In this document: positions 1-13,945 of the stretch, piece after piece | How the letters are laid out: the number at the start of each line of letters is the position of its first letter | Position numbering within the stretch: the first letter of the stretch is position 1 | From: Malurus cyaneus samueli | Taxonomy: Eukaryota > Chordata > Aves > Passeriformes > Maluridae | NCBI GenBank assembly: GCA_009741485.1 | Contig: CM019217.1 | Coordinates: 39,647,330-39,711,329 of the forward strand | Direction: 5' to 3' | DNA length: 64,000 nucleotides | Position numbers and translations under genes: made by a program | Notes under the pieces: model-generated | What the model was told of the DNA's origin: nothing | The model's database searches: none | Seen by the model: the letters and a program-made list of their open reading frames with translations, nothing else

Positions 1-465
1 CCTGTGAGTTTTGCAGAGAAACTTTTCTTCACCCTCTGCCATCTTGTATGATTGTCCAGCCGCGGGAGATCTGGGCCAGCCGGGATTTGCACCACCACGT
101 CCCCTGCATCTTGAGGAGCCATCGTGCCCTCCCTGCTCAGCCGGCCAGCGCGCGCTGCCAACAAACTGTAATCGCCAAGAGGAGACTGTTTCCATAAGGC
201 TGACACTAGGTTTGGACTGCGCTGTTGTTGCATTGTTATTGCTACCTTTTTTTTTTTTTTTTCTTTCCATCTTGTTATTATATATTATATATATAATATA
301 TATTATATATTAGTAAAAACTGTTATTCCTTTTACCCATATTCCTGCCTGAAAGCCCGTGATTTCTTTCAAAGCTGTAATAATTCGGAGGGAAGGGGGCC
401 ATAGCCACCACTCCAAGGGGGGTCCCTGCCTTCATTAGCAAATACCTGTCTTTCAAACCAGGACA
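1..465 (+). mobile_element. Avian ERV long terminal repeat, 3' part (5' end outside window)
   Basis: The segment reads as the 3' portion of an avian endogenous-retrovirus LTR on the plus strand. It has a GC-richer proximal part (about 55-200), a T run at 247-262, an AT-alternating stretch at 275-312, and then a 3' terminal part containing 'aataattcggagggaaggg'. It ends in 'caaaccaggaca' near 465, which I recognise as the typical end of a common passerine LTR family. The 5' end lies to the left of base 1, so whether this is a solo LTR or the 3' LTR of a longer provirus cannot be seen. The ORF at 11-313 runs through this LTR and its AT repeat and is not a gene. The exact subfamily name is not assigned. 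Confidence 0.75.
247..312. repeat. T run plus AT-alternating low-complexity stretch inside the LTR
   Basis: Sixteen consecutive T residues (247-262) are followed after a short spacer by alternating TATA/ATAT sequence (275-312). It lies where avian LTRs of this type carry their AT-rich R/U5 region, so it may have expanded from a TATAAA/AATAAA-like element. That origin is inference; the low complexity is directly visible. Confidence 0.8.
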
Positions 466-3400
466 GTATTCTATAGGAAAATATTGTCTGAAGTATTTCA
501 TTGTAAGTAGACAATACCTCAGTCTTTGCAGTTTGCACTGGAAGGCTGGTGACCAAGTCTTAAGATTGAGCAAACCTAAGAGAAATGAAAATGTGAGTTA
601 TTTGGACATTGGTATGAGGTGACTCTCCAAGTGTAGAGATGTCAAAGAAGTACTGTTAAAAAACACAGAAAAGTATTCCCCTGAATTTTTTCCTGGCATA
701 CTATCAGTTTATTCAGAGTTTCATTATCTCTTCTGTTATCAAACAGGAAATCCTTTCTTTGCTTTTACTGCCCCTGAAAGGTAGTCTTATCAACCAACTG
801 TTCTTCACATGCAGCTCCCCAAAGTTTCTTCCACTTCTAGTGTCTCACAGAGCGATTGGCTCTGACACAAGCATGTAGAGCCAGCCTGTGTTTAGCACTT
901 GTACACACAAGGGGATGTGAGATGGATATTTCATTTGTGTGAAGACAGAATAGATTAGTCTTGACTCACTGAAGCTGATAAAAATAGTGGTCTGGTTTTC
1001 AGTTTGTTCAGGATTCCACTTACTGAAACATAATGGCTACTCAAAAGGGACCTTGCCTTCAGAAAGGTCAGAACAGTGTTTAATGCTATCAGTTTATTGT
1101 AATGATACATTCATGGTATTATTAAGTATACAAAACCTACTTAACTGAAGTTAAACATCTTGAACTGTAATGATTTTGGGAAGTTGTATTGGGTTTTGTT
1201 GGGTTTTGTGCTTTGTTTCTTTTTTCAGTTGGTGGTGGTGGTGTTTTTTTGGTGAAGGAAAAAACATTGTCTTCACTCTAGAGTACTTCTTTTTGGGTCC
1301 TTTTTAAAATAGGTCTTAATACAATTGAGATTTTTTTTTCTTTTCATGAAGATCCAGAATATGTTTTGAGGGTTTTTTGTGGTTTTGGTTGGGTTTTTTT
1401 TTTAACCAAACTTTAGAAAATTTCCATTGACTTAAAGGTGGGTTTTTCCAACAAAATAACTTACATGAAAATCCCAGTGACCATTTTTATAACTAATTTC
1501 TCCCAGGATCAATATGCAGATGTAATCCCATACTAAATAAGAACCATGACACAGTGCAGATTTGAAGGATGAAGATGAAGTTAAATCTTCATAATTTTGT
1601 CAGAGGTTTTTAATAGGAAATGCTCATATTTTGTAGCTGTTTGTAGCTCTCTCATTCCTGTAGAAGGGCTAACAGAAATAGGAAATTAATCAAATGTGAG
1701 ATAAATAAAATACTCATTGACTACATTAAGATTGTACCTTGAAGGAATGTGGGGAATTGTGACTTTTAACAATAAATATGTATTTTGCTTTACACTTGTA
1801 AAGTGCAAAGTATAGATTCTCTAAGATGGCATAGTTATTCACCCATTAACTTGGCATTTAAGAATTACCTTGTTGCAGATATCAAACACACAACAAAGCT
1901 CTAATTCTTTTCTTGATTTCCCCCTCCCCAGTCTTCTCCTTGTCTCCATGAGCCCAGTGGGTATATTCAGATAGCATAACAACTTTGTTTCTGTTTTCAG
2001 TTTATTCTGTAGATGTTTCCAGGTGATGAAAGGAGACCTTTTGAAAATTGCATGTTCCTTTCTTTTTTGTTAAATGATGAAAAGCACACCACGATGCTGA
2101 CAGAGACGGCTTTTGTCTTGTTGACGTGTACGCATAATTTATACAGCCATATAAATCTTGCCTTTATGGGACCATGTGTCTTATAAATGAGATGAGTGTC
2201 CCTTTCAGAATGGATTTGTTAATGCTGAGAGAGTGATATTCTCTTCCTCTAACCTCTGGACCACCCCTCGGTGAAATAGCATGGTTTAGAGTTAATGGAC
2301 TAATTGCATGTACAGCAAACATCTTCATTTTCAAAGTCAGTGCAAGCTGACACCTGTATTGTCCTGTATTAAAAATAAGGTGGCATTTCAGAGAACAGAA
2401 ATAGGGAGGGAAAGGTTGATAGGGTAACTTATACAGGAAAGCATAATATGTTTAGCAGGGTAAACAGTGAAAAGCCTTGTCTGTGTTTCCATCTGTTATC
2501 ATAGTTATAGATGATTATGGGTATAGTAGATATGAGACAATTATATCCCTTCTAAAATATTTAAGAACTTTTAAAAAAATTACCACTTCTTGATAATTTT
2601 TTAGGTTTTTATAAAGGATGACTTTGATCCCTAGTACTTTGGAACTATTCCTCCCAAAACTAGATATAATATTTGAATTTTCATTTTACTCAGATCAATT
2701 TAGATCAGTTTCACAAACATTCTCTATGGAGACAAAATCTATGCAAATGACAATGCTTTTTTCCCCTCTATTTTTGTGGAAAACCAAAATAACTGGGGTA
2801 TCTAATGGTTTTAGTATTTCACAGCCTATTTTTTTTTGGTCAGAATTATCTTTGACTAAACTGGCTGATCCCTGCATCACATATTGAGAGTGCCCCAGTT
2901 AAACAAAGGCAACTGTTTTCAATTCAAAACATATACACTTACTTTTTGTTAAAACAGATTTAACATTAATATGTTACATTTCCCTCTGAACTCCTATGCA
3001 TTAACAAACATAGTAAGAGACCTTTCCAATACTCATTACTAAATCATCAAAAACCCGCTAGAAGTGAACTACCTCTAAAGAAGTAAATATAAGGGAATAT
3101 TTTATACTCTGTGTAAATAGGAAGTTAGAAAGAAACAAAGACATTAAATACAAGTATTTTATTGAGAAAAAAAACCCCAAATATAAATAAGTAATCAAAA
3201 TCTAATTATATATTAAAGATTAACATTTATTGACAAAAAAGACCTTTGATTGCTTTTTTTCTATCACTTTTTTAAAATCAGTTTGCCACAGAAGTGGTTC
3301 AGTTGGTTTTAATTGCTCCCACACAGCTAGAGAATATGTTCATTTGCTGTGATCCTTGTTTATACACAGCAATTGTGCTGATTTAATTCATTTCATTCTG

Positions 3401-4645
3401 CTGTAAATTGTCCCTGCTCCTTTTTATAACAATAACAGATGATTTAATGTTTTTTTGTAACATCTTAATGCCAATTGGCTACTAATGTATGCCTTTCCAT
3501 TTATTTTGAATTAGATTAGGTTTCTATTTTTTTATTTTATTGTTGTTGGTCCTCAGCTATGCAAACTTAAAAGCTTTCATTTTTAGAAAGTGTAACAAAT
3601 CCTGTAAGAACTCTACCTCTTAAGAGCGTTGGTTCATCTAGTCCTATGTTCATCACAAGTTTATCTGGATCTGGAAGACCAGTAAGTAGGAAAGAAGTGA
3701 TGGTTCAAAAAGATATAAAGATTTGTGTGTGGAAAAAGTATAATGCCTGAGTATATTCTGTGAGCATCAGGGGCATATGTGCTCTGGTGTAGCAGTTATG
3801 CAAACTCGAGCAAAGACAGCTGAGGAGGTTTCTATACTGCGATAAAACCTCATTCAGAACAAGAGCTCCCAGAAAGGTCAAAATTTCTGACAGTATTAGC
3901 AGCCTAATACCTCTTCAGTGTAATATTTCATTACTGGGCATTGAAATGTGGCTGCCAACCCCTCTGATTAAATGCAGTGCTGTTCTAAAAGTTTCTAAAT
4001 GAGAATGTTCTAAATGAGATTACAATGTGGCTCGATGCAGCCAAGGCACACGGGTGGCTGCTTCACTTAGTTCATCTGGGGCTGCTTACACCCAGGGCTA
4101 CCAGGCTAGGAGTGCCCTCGGGGAAAGAGGTAAGGGAGTTCAAACTGCTCTGGCTTCCAGACCACTGCATTCTCTCTTGAATAGATAAGGTCTCTTCCTA
4201 ATCTGCCCTCACTATCTCTAATTCGTGTCTCTCATGTTACTGATGTTTCACAAGGTACTCTTTGCTGCCTCCTTCGTTTTCCTTTTTTGCTTGCTCTTTC
4301 CAAACTACTCCAGATAGCACTAAGATAAGATTAAATGTAGGCAGTGGTAAATTTTAGCAGTATCTGCTGAACTGCCTTCTGAGCAGCTCCTGAAAGGTGG
4401 TTTCTCAGTACCTGAGATATTAAAAATTAGGGGCAAATCTACTATATAAAGCAGCCCTGCCAATATTGCCATCACCCATGCCAATATGTGAAATGCTTTC
4501 TCCAAAATTACTTTTCAAGTAGGGTAGGAATTTGTGGCCGTGTCATGAACTTTTCTATATGTGTGTGATTAGATATTTTAAATTTCAGTCTAAGCATTTT
4601 GTTTGATGGTGGCTGGCAGATGTCACTTGGCGGTCCCTAGCCATG

Positions 4646-4681
4646 CAAAAACAAAAAAACAAACAAACAAACCAAAAAACA
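4646..4681. repeat. CAAA-type simple repeat
   Basis: A-rich tract with recurring caaa units ('aaacaaacaaacaaac'). It is simple low-complexity sequence, possibly an old poly(A)/microsatellite, and no retroelement body is recognisable next to it. Confidence 0.75.
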
Positions 4682-7600
4682 GAGCTGAGAAAGGGTGTTA
4701 CTAATGAGAAAATAAAGTCAGCCTAATGTGTGTAAGTCTACAATTTCAAGGCTATGTACACCAGCACACCAGAATAAGCTAGAGGATCAAGGGCAGAATT
4801 CCAGTTTATCCCTTTTTTGATTACTGCTTCATCATGGGTTATTCCATTCCCGTCATTGAGGTGACTGGCATTGAAACAAAGCACTACACCCTCATTTTTT
4901 TTGCTATTTATGAACTGCTATGATTCTGTCTTGGATTCCTCTTTAAAATATTTTTAATAATTCCCATAGGCAATGCATACACTTTGTGAATATGCACGGA
5001 GACAATGTCTTTGTCTTGAAATCCTTCATCTGCTACAATCAGACGTTGCAGTTCAACATATTCAAAAATTTAATGTCTTTAAAGCAACCCTTAAAAGCTC
5101 ATTAGGTTCACAAATCAATGACTGTTTGAACTGAATGTTTGGAAAAGGAAGTGGTTTAAAACAAACTTCTGTTCCTAGCAAAGAGAAGTAGAACTTGGCT
5201 AAAAGTAAAATGCATCCATTTTCAAAAAAATGTAGAATGAGTCATTCAGGCAATGAACTTTATTTTGTCACTGCAGACAATCTATATAACATCAGTTTTT
5301 GGTAACTGCTATTGTATTAATTTTTTAAAAATAGATTTGCATTTTCTCTATTTTGCAGCTTACTGAAATTTTTGGTTGTGTTTGTTGGTTTGGTTTTTTG
5401 GCTTTTTTTTTAATGTTCAACATAAACAGTCAGTTCACACAAAAGGAAAATAGCCAGGGGAAGTCAATGAGACTTCAAAAAGAGTCTAAAGGTAGGAAAA
5501 CAATTTCAACCATGAAAGCTAACCACTTAAAACTTAATATTCTGGAAACCAGCACAATTTCAGTTATAGAGGTGCAATATTGTCATTGTCATAAGGAAGT
5601 GTCCAGCTTGAGTGGAGCTGTGGTTGCTCTGAGGCCTCCTTTCAGTGACCTGTCCTTGCTCAGTAAAGCATTTATGGCATGTGTTCAAGGGCTGGTTGCT
5701 GTCGAGAGATCAGTTTAAGCATTTGCTTAACAGCTTTCCTGCATGAGGGCTTTCAGTCTCAGTCTGCATTTACTGATCCGCTTCCTTTGCAAGGTTTTGG
5801 CCAGTCCTAGTTCCCTTCAGTGGCAAAGTTAATGAGGCATTGTACAAACTTGTCCAAATCAAATATGTGACACAGGTTCTTAGGGAAGACCTGTTAAGGT
5901 CCATGCACCTTTCAGGTGGTCCCTCTCTTAGTAAAGCTTTCAAGTAAGGGAGTAGGGTTGTGAGAAGAGGAGCAGTGAGAGAGGAACCTAAACTGGAAAA
6001 GTTGTATCACAGATTGCATGAGCCTTAGCTCCTTTCTGTGGAAAGAAGGGACCATTCAGTGCATGTGTTATCTACAGCTAAACACACCTAAGCAAATAAA
6101 TACAAATGCTTTAGTGGTACCACCTGCCACCAAAATACTGCTTTTTAGATATCCACCTGAACTAAACCAAATACTTTAAAAGCAAAGCACACATGAATAT
6201 GAGCTGCTCACAAAAGAAGGCACGGACAACTTTCCATACAGTGGGGCATTGATTAGGGCACATAATGTAATAAAACCAGTTGGGAATTGCCATTCATATT
6301 CCCAATGCACTTTTGACGTCTTTTCCCACTTATAAAATTAGTAAAAGATATTTGGGACGAGGAAGAGAAATGTAATAAAAGATGTTTTGCATACAAAAGA
6401 TAAATTGATGAAAGGAGATAAACCCCACATAGGCATTTTTTTTTTGCCAAAAGTAGGGGGGAAAAAAAAATAAATAAAAATGTGGAGAATTTGTTGAGTA
6501 CTAAGAATAATGTACTTTCTTCAAGCACTGAGCTATGAATGAGCAGCAGTGGAGGCTGATGCCTATACCAGGTTTTCCTTAGAATGCACCATGTGTCCAT
6601 TAATTGCTTTTCATGAGGGATATAATATTTTTTCCTTTCTCACTTTCTTTTTATAGTGATTTTTTCCTCTACTAGAATTTAATCCTCCATGTTTTTTAGT
6701 ATTGCTGAGTGTGTGTTCTTGGACTTGATAGTTTAGTTTTGTTCATGTGACAAAAAGGGGAGCTATTTTATCTGCCAGCTGTGCCTTTTGGTGGTGCTGG
6801 CAAGAACATGCTATGCCCAGCTGAAACTCACTTATGAAAAGCAGATCAAAGTGGCATAATATTTTTTGGTTGCATATATTCAAGGGCGACTGTTTAGCTA
6901 AGGATGGTAGTACAAAATATTTCACTGAAGCCTTTAAAAAAAAAGAACTCTAAGAACCTAGGGGAACAGACTAAGAGCCAAGTTGGAAAGAAAAAAAAAA
7001 TAGTCTTAACTATCTGAGTCATTTAAGTAATGCAATTTAAAGTTCTTGTTTAGTTCTTGTACTAATCAGTTAAAAGAACTTCTATATAATGGCTCCTTTT
7101 TAAGTACAAGATCAGGAGTAACTACTGATTACAGGGATGCAATTGAGTAAAACCTGTTCAAAAACTACTTTTTTCTTGCTTTTCTGCCTTTTTCTTAATT
7201 GTGTATTTTTCTTTGTTCCCTAATCTCTCCATAATTCATTTGATATTTTGCTTTTACTCTTATCCTTCCTCTGTTTTCCTAATTTTGTGTCCCCAGCTCT
7301 CATCCTCCTTCCAGACTTCAATCATGCACTTGTTTTCCTACCATTTTCTCTAACCAGTTTAAATGTGCCAAGGCCACAGCAGCTACAGTGATAACAGCTT
7401 ATGTCATCTCCAGCAACTCAGCTTTAGATCTTAAAAGAAGTAAACCAAACTCTTCAACTTTGTGTCAGTTTTGTGCATATGGCTGTGCAGAGATTTGTTC
7501 TTCATTTGGTGTTCATTTTTTAAGTCTTATCATTCAAAGATAAGCAGTGTTATTTCTGTCAAACAGGAGGGGAGTTTAAGGAATGTTCAGGAAGAGCCAA

Positions 7601-10600
7601 CTTTTGGAGGTTTTATTTTAAACTTAAGTCATCTTTGACTTTTTGCTTTCAAATTTACAACCAAAAAGTGTTCAAGCACAGAAATGAGTTTAAATCAAAT
7701 AAATGCTGACTGAAAGCTAGTTGCTTAAATACCAATGAATTTTCTTCTAAACCATAAATGAATCAGATGTAATTTATTACAATTTGAAACATCTTAATAA
7801 ATACAGTAGTTGTAAAAACTCTAAAACCCTAATTTTTTCTTATACGAAAATACAAATTAATTTGCTTTTACAACCAGTTTGGTTCTTAAAGGATAAGAGA
7901 GTGCTATCCTTTACTATTATTCAAGCTATACAATTAGTCTTAACTCAAGGATCTGAATTCTTTTCTGAGGGAGGGGTATAAAAAAAGGGAAAAGATGTTA
8001 AAATAGGGAAGTATTCTCCTGAAAAATCATTCCTGCAGAAAGTTAGAGATTCAGAGGTGCTCACGGATGCTGTGAGTGAGTTTGAGAGAGTTAGCTATGG
8101 CATCTACAGACTGAAGACTTCAGGTCTGAAAAGAAATTTCTGCATGTGCATGCATAAGTAGTTCAGCACATTTCAATGTCAATAGAGGTGTTCTGAAACA
8201 GGTGGTGATGGGCACTTTTAAGAAGAGCTAGATGATCTTGCATGGCAAATGTGTAGCACAAAAAAAATTAATGTATTTGCTGTAGAGAAAGCTTTGTTTC
8301 AAATACCATGTCTAAGCAGAAACACTAACCCTCAAAATGATAAATCTTGCATGCAATAATTAAAAAATGGCAAGAAAAGTCGTGCTTTTTACTTAAGAGT
8401 TCTAAAAAAATACATTTGCAAGAATGGAGTAGGCTGATAAAATAATATAAAGTTTTGGCAAAATAAATGTTTTATATTAAATAAATAACAAAGCACAAAA
8501 CCACTGCAGACTTTCAAATCAGTTCTGGAAATAGTGGAAATTTTAATAAATGTGAAATAAGATACATCCTTGTTGACTGGAAGAGGAAGAGCAACAAAGA
8601 GTGGAAAGGAAGAGGAAGAGGAGTAGAATTACCCAGTGCCCAAAAGCACCCATCCATATCATGAGCCTTTAGTACCTTTGTAAATATGTTTTTGTTGCCT
8701 TCGTGTTCCTTGCAAGCAGACCCAACGCGCTGTGCTGAGCCATTAGCTCTGTACTTTCATCTCTGTGGGCCTGCAGCAATAACATCCCAGAATTTATATC
8801 TGTATCATTGTCCTTCAGCTCTGCTAATCTTCCTCAACAGGGCTGTAAATAACACCACCCAGATTCCCTTTCAAATAAAAAACTCAATGAAAAGGAGAGA
8901 GGGAAGGTCCACAAATAACTCCTCCCAAGGCCATGACCTCCTCCATTTGTCACAACCAGAGCAGGTAGATAAGGAGGTTTGATATGAAAGCAGCTACTCT
9001 GAGTGACTACACCTTAAATCAACCTGGGGATGGAGCTTTGACAGCTGCTGATATGAAGGGCTGGCAGAGGCCACTTGAGAACTGTGCACTGCTTATCCAT
9101 TATTTTCCTGCTTCCCGAGGGTATCCCAAGGGATAAAGCAGAAAAGATGAAAATCTTCCATCTCTATAAAAAAAGTTCTTCACTCTCTCTCACTAATGTG
9201 CAGCTCTTCTGAAGCATTATAGTGTTCTGAAGCCATATTTCACTCCAAATAATCCTTTGCTTGAGAAAAAAAGGCATGAGGACCTACAGCTGACATCTGA
9301 AGAGCTATGTTTTCATCAGTTATAATTCCAGTTATTACTATGGGCTTGCATCCAACTGTAAATTGCTAACATTTTATGCAGTTTCCACATTAACAGAGAG
9401 TTAAATGTTGCATCTAATAAATCAAAGATAAAATTATTAAATTCATAAGAGCATTTCTTTGATGTACAGTTCAAAATTTTCTATGCTTTTTTTTGGTGCT
9501 ATATTGAACCAATATGACCTTTACTACAGTCATCATCCAATTATAGAAATGAGCAAACATGGGTAGTAATAAAGAAAATTTCTTATCAACAAACCCTGCC
9601 ACCCAGAAAAAAATGTCAGGTTTTACATCTGTTTCACTCAGTTAAAGTGATCATACTTTTGAATCTGATAAATTGCATTTTTTGTAGAAAACTGTTATGA
9701 AAAAGGTTATGGGTAGATAAAAAAAATAGAAAATATACATCAAAGAGTCTAAATTCACAGTAGTAGCCCAAATGGAATATGCAAATAGAGTTTTAAGCTT
9801 CCAGTGTGACTGCTTCCAGGCCTAATTTGAATTCAACTCTGTGAAGCAGAGTAAAATGTCAAATTTTAGGGCTGAGTACTCTGCCTGAATTCTAACAAAG
9901 CAAGTAAGAATATTAACTTCAGGTTTTTGTGTCACTACAGTACTATGTGCATTCATAAAATCATATCCTGTCCAGGTGCTTGCTCGATTTGGGGTTTATA
10001 TCAGGAGTGCACTTTCAAAGAGGGTATCCCAGTCATTCCCAATTACTGTGCTTTACTTCATGCCATGAAGCTGTATCAGAAATTGCTAATTGGATTCTTT
10101 TTGACATAATTATGGATTGAGGATGAGTACAATAGATGAAGTCCAGCTGTTAATGGGCATGCAGACCACAGAAGCTGGTTATCAACTAGTCTGAGTAAAC
10201 ACACCTGCAGCACACACTGTGTGATGTTGCTTCCTTGGTACCAACAGCTTTGCTCTACAGGTCTTTTTGCCATGGGGCTGCACTCCCTGCTTGTGCAGAT
10301 ATAACTTCAGTCTCCTGAGTCTTTTTGCAGTCAGCCTGGTTGTTGGATTTAAGGATAAAAGTGGGCATACTCCATTATAACCCATGGCAGCTGAGGAGTC
10401 AGCCTCAAAGAAACTTAGAAAACAACAAGGAGCCTAAGTACATCATAGAATGAGATAAGAAAGTCCCAGGAAGGATGTAATCTTCTTTCTTACACAATAC
10501 TCATCTGTGATTGGTCTGTCTTGAGCAGCTTCAAAAAATTGTACAGGTTGTAAAGTCTGAGATAATGGCCCATATGTGCTCTGCATGGCTTCAGTATCAC

Positions 10601-13600
10601 TGTGCTTTGAATGTTATTAGAAAAGAAATGAGAATACATCTTGAATTCTTTAATTTAAAAAACGGGTGAATGCTATTTTTAGCCCTTTCATATGACCTTT
10701 TCTTAGAATATGTAAACATATAGTCCCATGAATTTACATCTGTCAATTACCTTTTAATAAATACAATATTTACATGTATCATTTAAACAAAGAAAAAGGC
10801 TAAATGTGTAGCTAAATCTTCCAAATAACTCATTAAACCTAACATAAAAAGTTTAGCTGAATTAGAGAGATGTATACTATTTATATCTATCTTCCTTCTT
10901 TTGAGGCTTTTTCTTCTGTGTTCAATTACAGTGTCATCTTTGAAGACATTATTGCTGGAATTAATTACTTTGCCATATACCAGATCAGTGGCATCCTGAA
11001 TTTGTTACATCAAAGGATATTGGCTGAGAAGACAAATAAATAAATGAGCCGTAACACAGGTAAATGGTGCTCCCGGGATCAAAGGGATCCCCCAGGAATA
11101 CTGTGTGCTGCTCTGTTTGGCCACTCATGGAAAATGTAGTTTGGTTGCAAGGGCTGTAGTGAGGCAGCTTTGGACAGTTCTTCAAAGTGAGGGTTTTTCA
11201 AACAGGATCTTCCTGTTTGTCCTCCTTGTTTGTTAATTGTTCAGAAAATACTAAGATGAATGTAAGACTCAGTCAAATATCAATTCATATGACATAGATA
11301 CTTTAGGACTTGTGGGCCAGGCTTCTGCATGACTTCCAGGGAAAGAGAAGACAGTCAACAGTAATCTGTTATGGAAAAGAGTGGGGATGGCTGACTAAGA
11401 ATTTTCTGGTGCAAAAGGTATTACCTTTAAATCTTAAAATAAACCAAGACCATTACTTTTAGTCCTATAAGTTCTATACTACCGCAACAATAATCTGGTA
11501 TGATTGATTCTTTAAGCAATTTCACGTAAAAGAATTGTTCACACAAATTCTTCTTTCATACTTTTCTTATTACTTCATTAAAGCTTATGGGTTAGATGCA
11601 CACTTTTGGTGAGGTACTTTTCATTGCTTTCTAAAATTAACTTTGTAAACAAACAGTATTTTATTTTCTGCTTCCTACTGTTAATAACTTAGTAAAACTT
11701 ACTAAGGAGGACAAGAGTCAGAAGGAACTGCACTGTCAGTCAGTGCAGAAATTGCACACTTCATAAGTACAATTAGGGAGCAATAGCCACTAAATTTCAG
11801 AACAAGAAAATTATTACTTCACCTCTGTGGTGTCTCTCAGGAAGGATTGCTTCCCCTATGGGGAAGTCACTCTTATGGGAATTCTAAATAAAATATTAAT
11901 TTACTTCAGCCCTGAGGATGAGGTCATTAAGCTGAACAATTCACTTCCACAATTACAGGTCCTCTTCCCTAACATGTGCCATGAGCAGGAGTGGGCTAAT
12001 AAGTCTAAGTTGTTCCCTAACTGGATTCAGTTGTAAAAATTTTTTGAATTCAACAAAATCAGATTTACATTATATGAAAAACTGCCTAATGCCAGGATCT
12101 TTACTTGCGTCCACTGCAGCTGGAAAACTTTGCCATGTGCCACAGAAGTGATGGTTTTAATATGGCAGGAGAAGGAGGATACTCAGGAAGAGCAGAAATT
12201 GCCTGCAGGAAGGTTTACAGCGTCTGAGGGGTAGATGATGTACCATGTCCTCTTACAGAACAAAATGAAGTGTAATGAGAATAATACTTTTGAATTGTGC
12301 ATAATAACAGAAGAGACAGCACAAAATTTTAATCTGGTAAAGTATAACTGCATGTTCCTGGTAAAACATCTGCCTCTTTTCTGTGCATATGTGCTGTAAT
12401 GCAATTTTATTGTGCTGCTTCATGTTTCTTCATGTTAGACAAGTAATTGAGTATGACACCTTCAATGTTCCAATGTTTATACCTATAAATCATTAAAATT
12501 AGGTTTGTTTTGACTGGGCAATAAGAACAGACTTTATCTCCATGTTTGGGATTTGCCAATGTGTCTGTGAAAGATTTAGTGTTTGCCTGTATAAGAAGGC
12601 AGGAAAAGTTTTTAAAGTAATACAACTCTGGTGTGGACATTGTTATTTTGAAGTAATTTCTGCACAGTTCAGCTTAAATGGGTTTGCAGTCCTGTTCTTA
12701 ACTAAGAAAATGTGTGATGATCTGTTCAGAGGATCACCTCATATGGAGAGAAATTTTGTTGTAGCATTCAGTCTTAGTTTTTTACTTAAGAGAGTCTTCA
12801 AGATGAAGTTGAAAATCATCTCCACCTAATGGCAGCTTCTGTTTGCTATAGCAGTTTAGTAATAAGAATAACCCAGGGTTTTTTTTTTTTCATCTACAAA
12901 TCTTTTCGCTGTATCCATGTCCTCTTACATGGTCCCCTCTCAAGTGGCATTTTAAATCTTCTTAAAGCCATGACTCATGTAACACACAAGACCACCAAAA
13001 ACATGGATTGAGAATGTACATATAGATTTAATTTTTTTTTTAAATACTATAATTTAATTAGTACATATTTTTTAATGCTTTTACTGTGCTGGGAGGTTGG
13101 TCCTGTAGATCTTCTATTAGTTAAAAGGCTGGAAAATTCACTTTAGTTTTGTCTAGAATGTATGCAAAAACTTGGACTGTGATTCCCAAGAAGGACGGAA
13201 CGTTCATGCTTCCAAGCCACGATTCTGAGTTAAGCATCCTCTTATCTTTGTGTCAACACAGAAGCTGTTTTTTCCTGATGTATCTACCTACAGATATGAG
13301 TTGTTTTGAGTAGGAACATTGGATGAGAAACAACAATTTTTTTTTTAAATCAAAATAACCAAGTTGTAGATTAAATGTCACCAAAACAGTAATTAAAAAA
13401 AAAAACCAAACAAATTAAACCTCAGAGAAACTTAGTTTACAAAGAAATACACTTTACTGTTGCTTTTAAATAAGAAGTTTTAGAACATGGATATGTTGGA
13501 TTCATTGAATGCCTGGTAAATAACTCATGACAAATTCCTATTAGAGTCTTTCTCTTAGAAAGCTTTGTTTACATAGAGATCTTATATTAAATGTGCTTAT

Positions 13601-13918
13601 ATAACACCTTTATGAAGACAAAATCAATTATTTCTTCTGTTGTATGTCCCCTACTTACTGAAGTAGTATTGGATTGAAGAAAATAATTAAAAGAGTGGGC
13701 TTTTCATTCACCTGGTCAGTGGGTGGTTTAGTCACTATGTTGTTTATATTCTCTGCATACATATTTGTGAAAATAATTTTGTTTACACAAGGCAGACGGT
13801 ATTTGCAGCAAACACTCTTTCAATGGTTTTTAAATTTTGCCAGTTTTTAACCTTCATATTTTATCTTTTCAGTTGTTTTCAATACCGATAGCATTTAATG
13901 AGCTCTAGGAAGGTTAAA

Positions 13919-13945
13919 ATAAAAAACAAACAAACAAACAAAAAA
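13919..13945. repeat. CAAA simple repeat
   Basis: Four tandem caaa units flanked by A runs. Low-complexity microsatellite with no recognisable parent element. Confidence 0.75.

Noticed and set aside
5353..5718. 121-codon plus-strand ORF with a hydrophobic start
   Set aside because: No recognisable family or splice or promoter context. The length is within chance expectation across six frames of 64 kb.
6253..6600. 115-codon minus-strand ORF
   Set aside because: Its middle translates T/A-rich low-complexity DNA. No motif or exon context.
10140..10175. Minus-strand Cys-Met-Pro codons considered as the C-terminus of APELA, the expected syntenic neighbour
   Set aside because: Stops precede it in frame and neither the preceding nor the following residues match the conserved APELA end. 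APELA is probably outside the window to the left, or too diverged for me to see.
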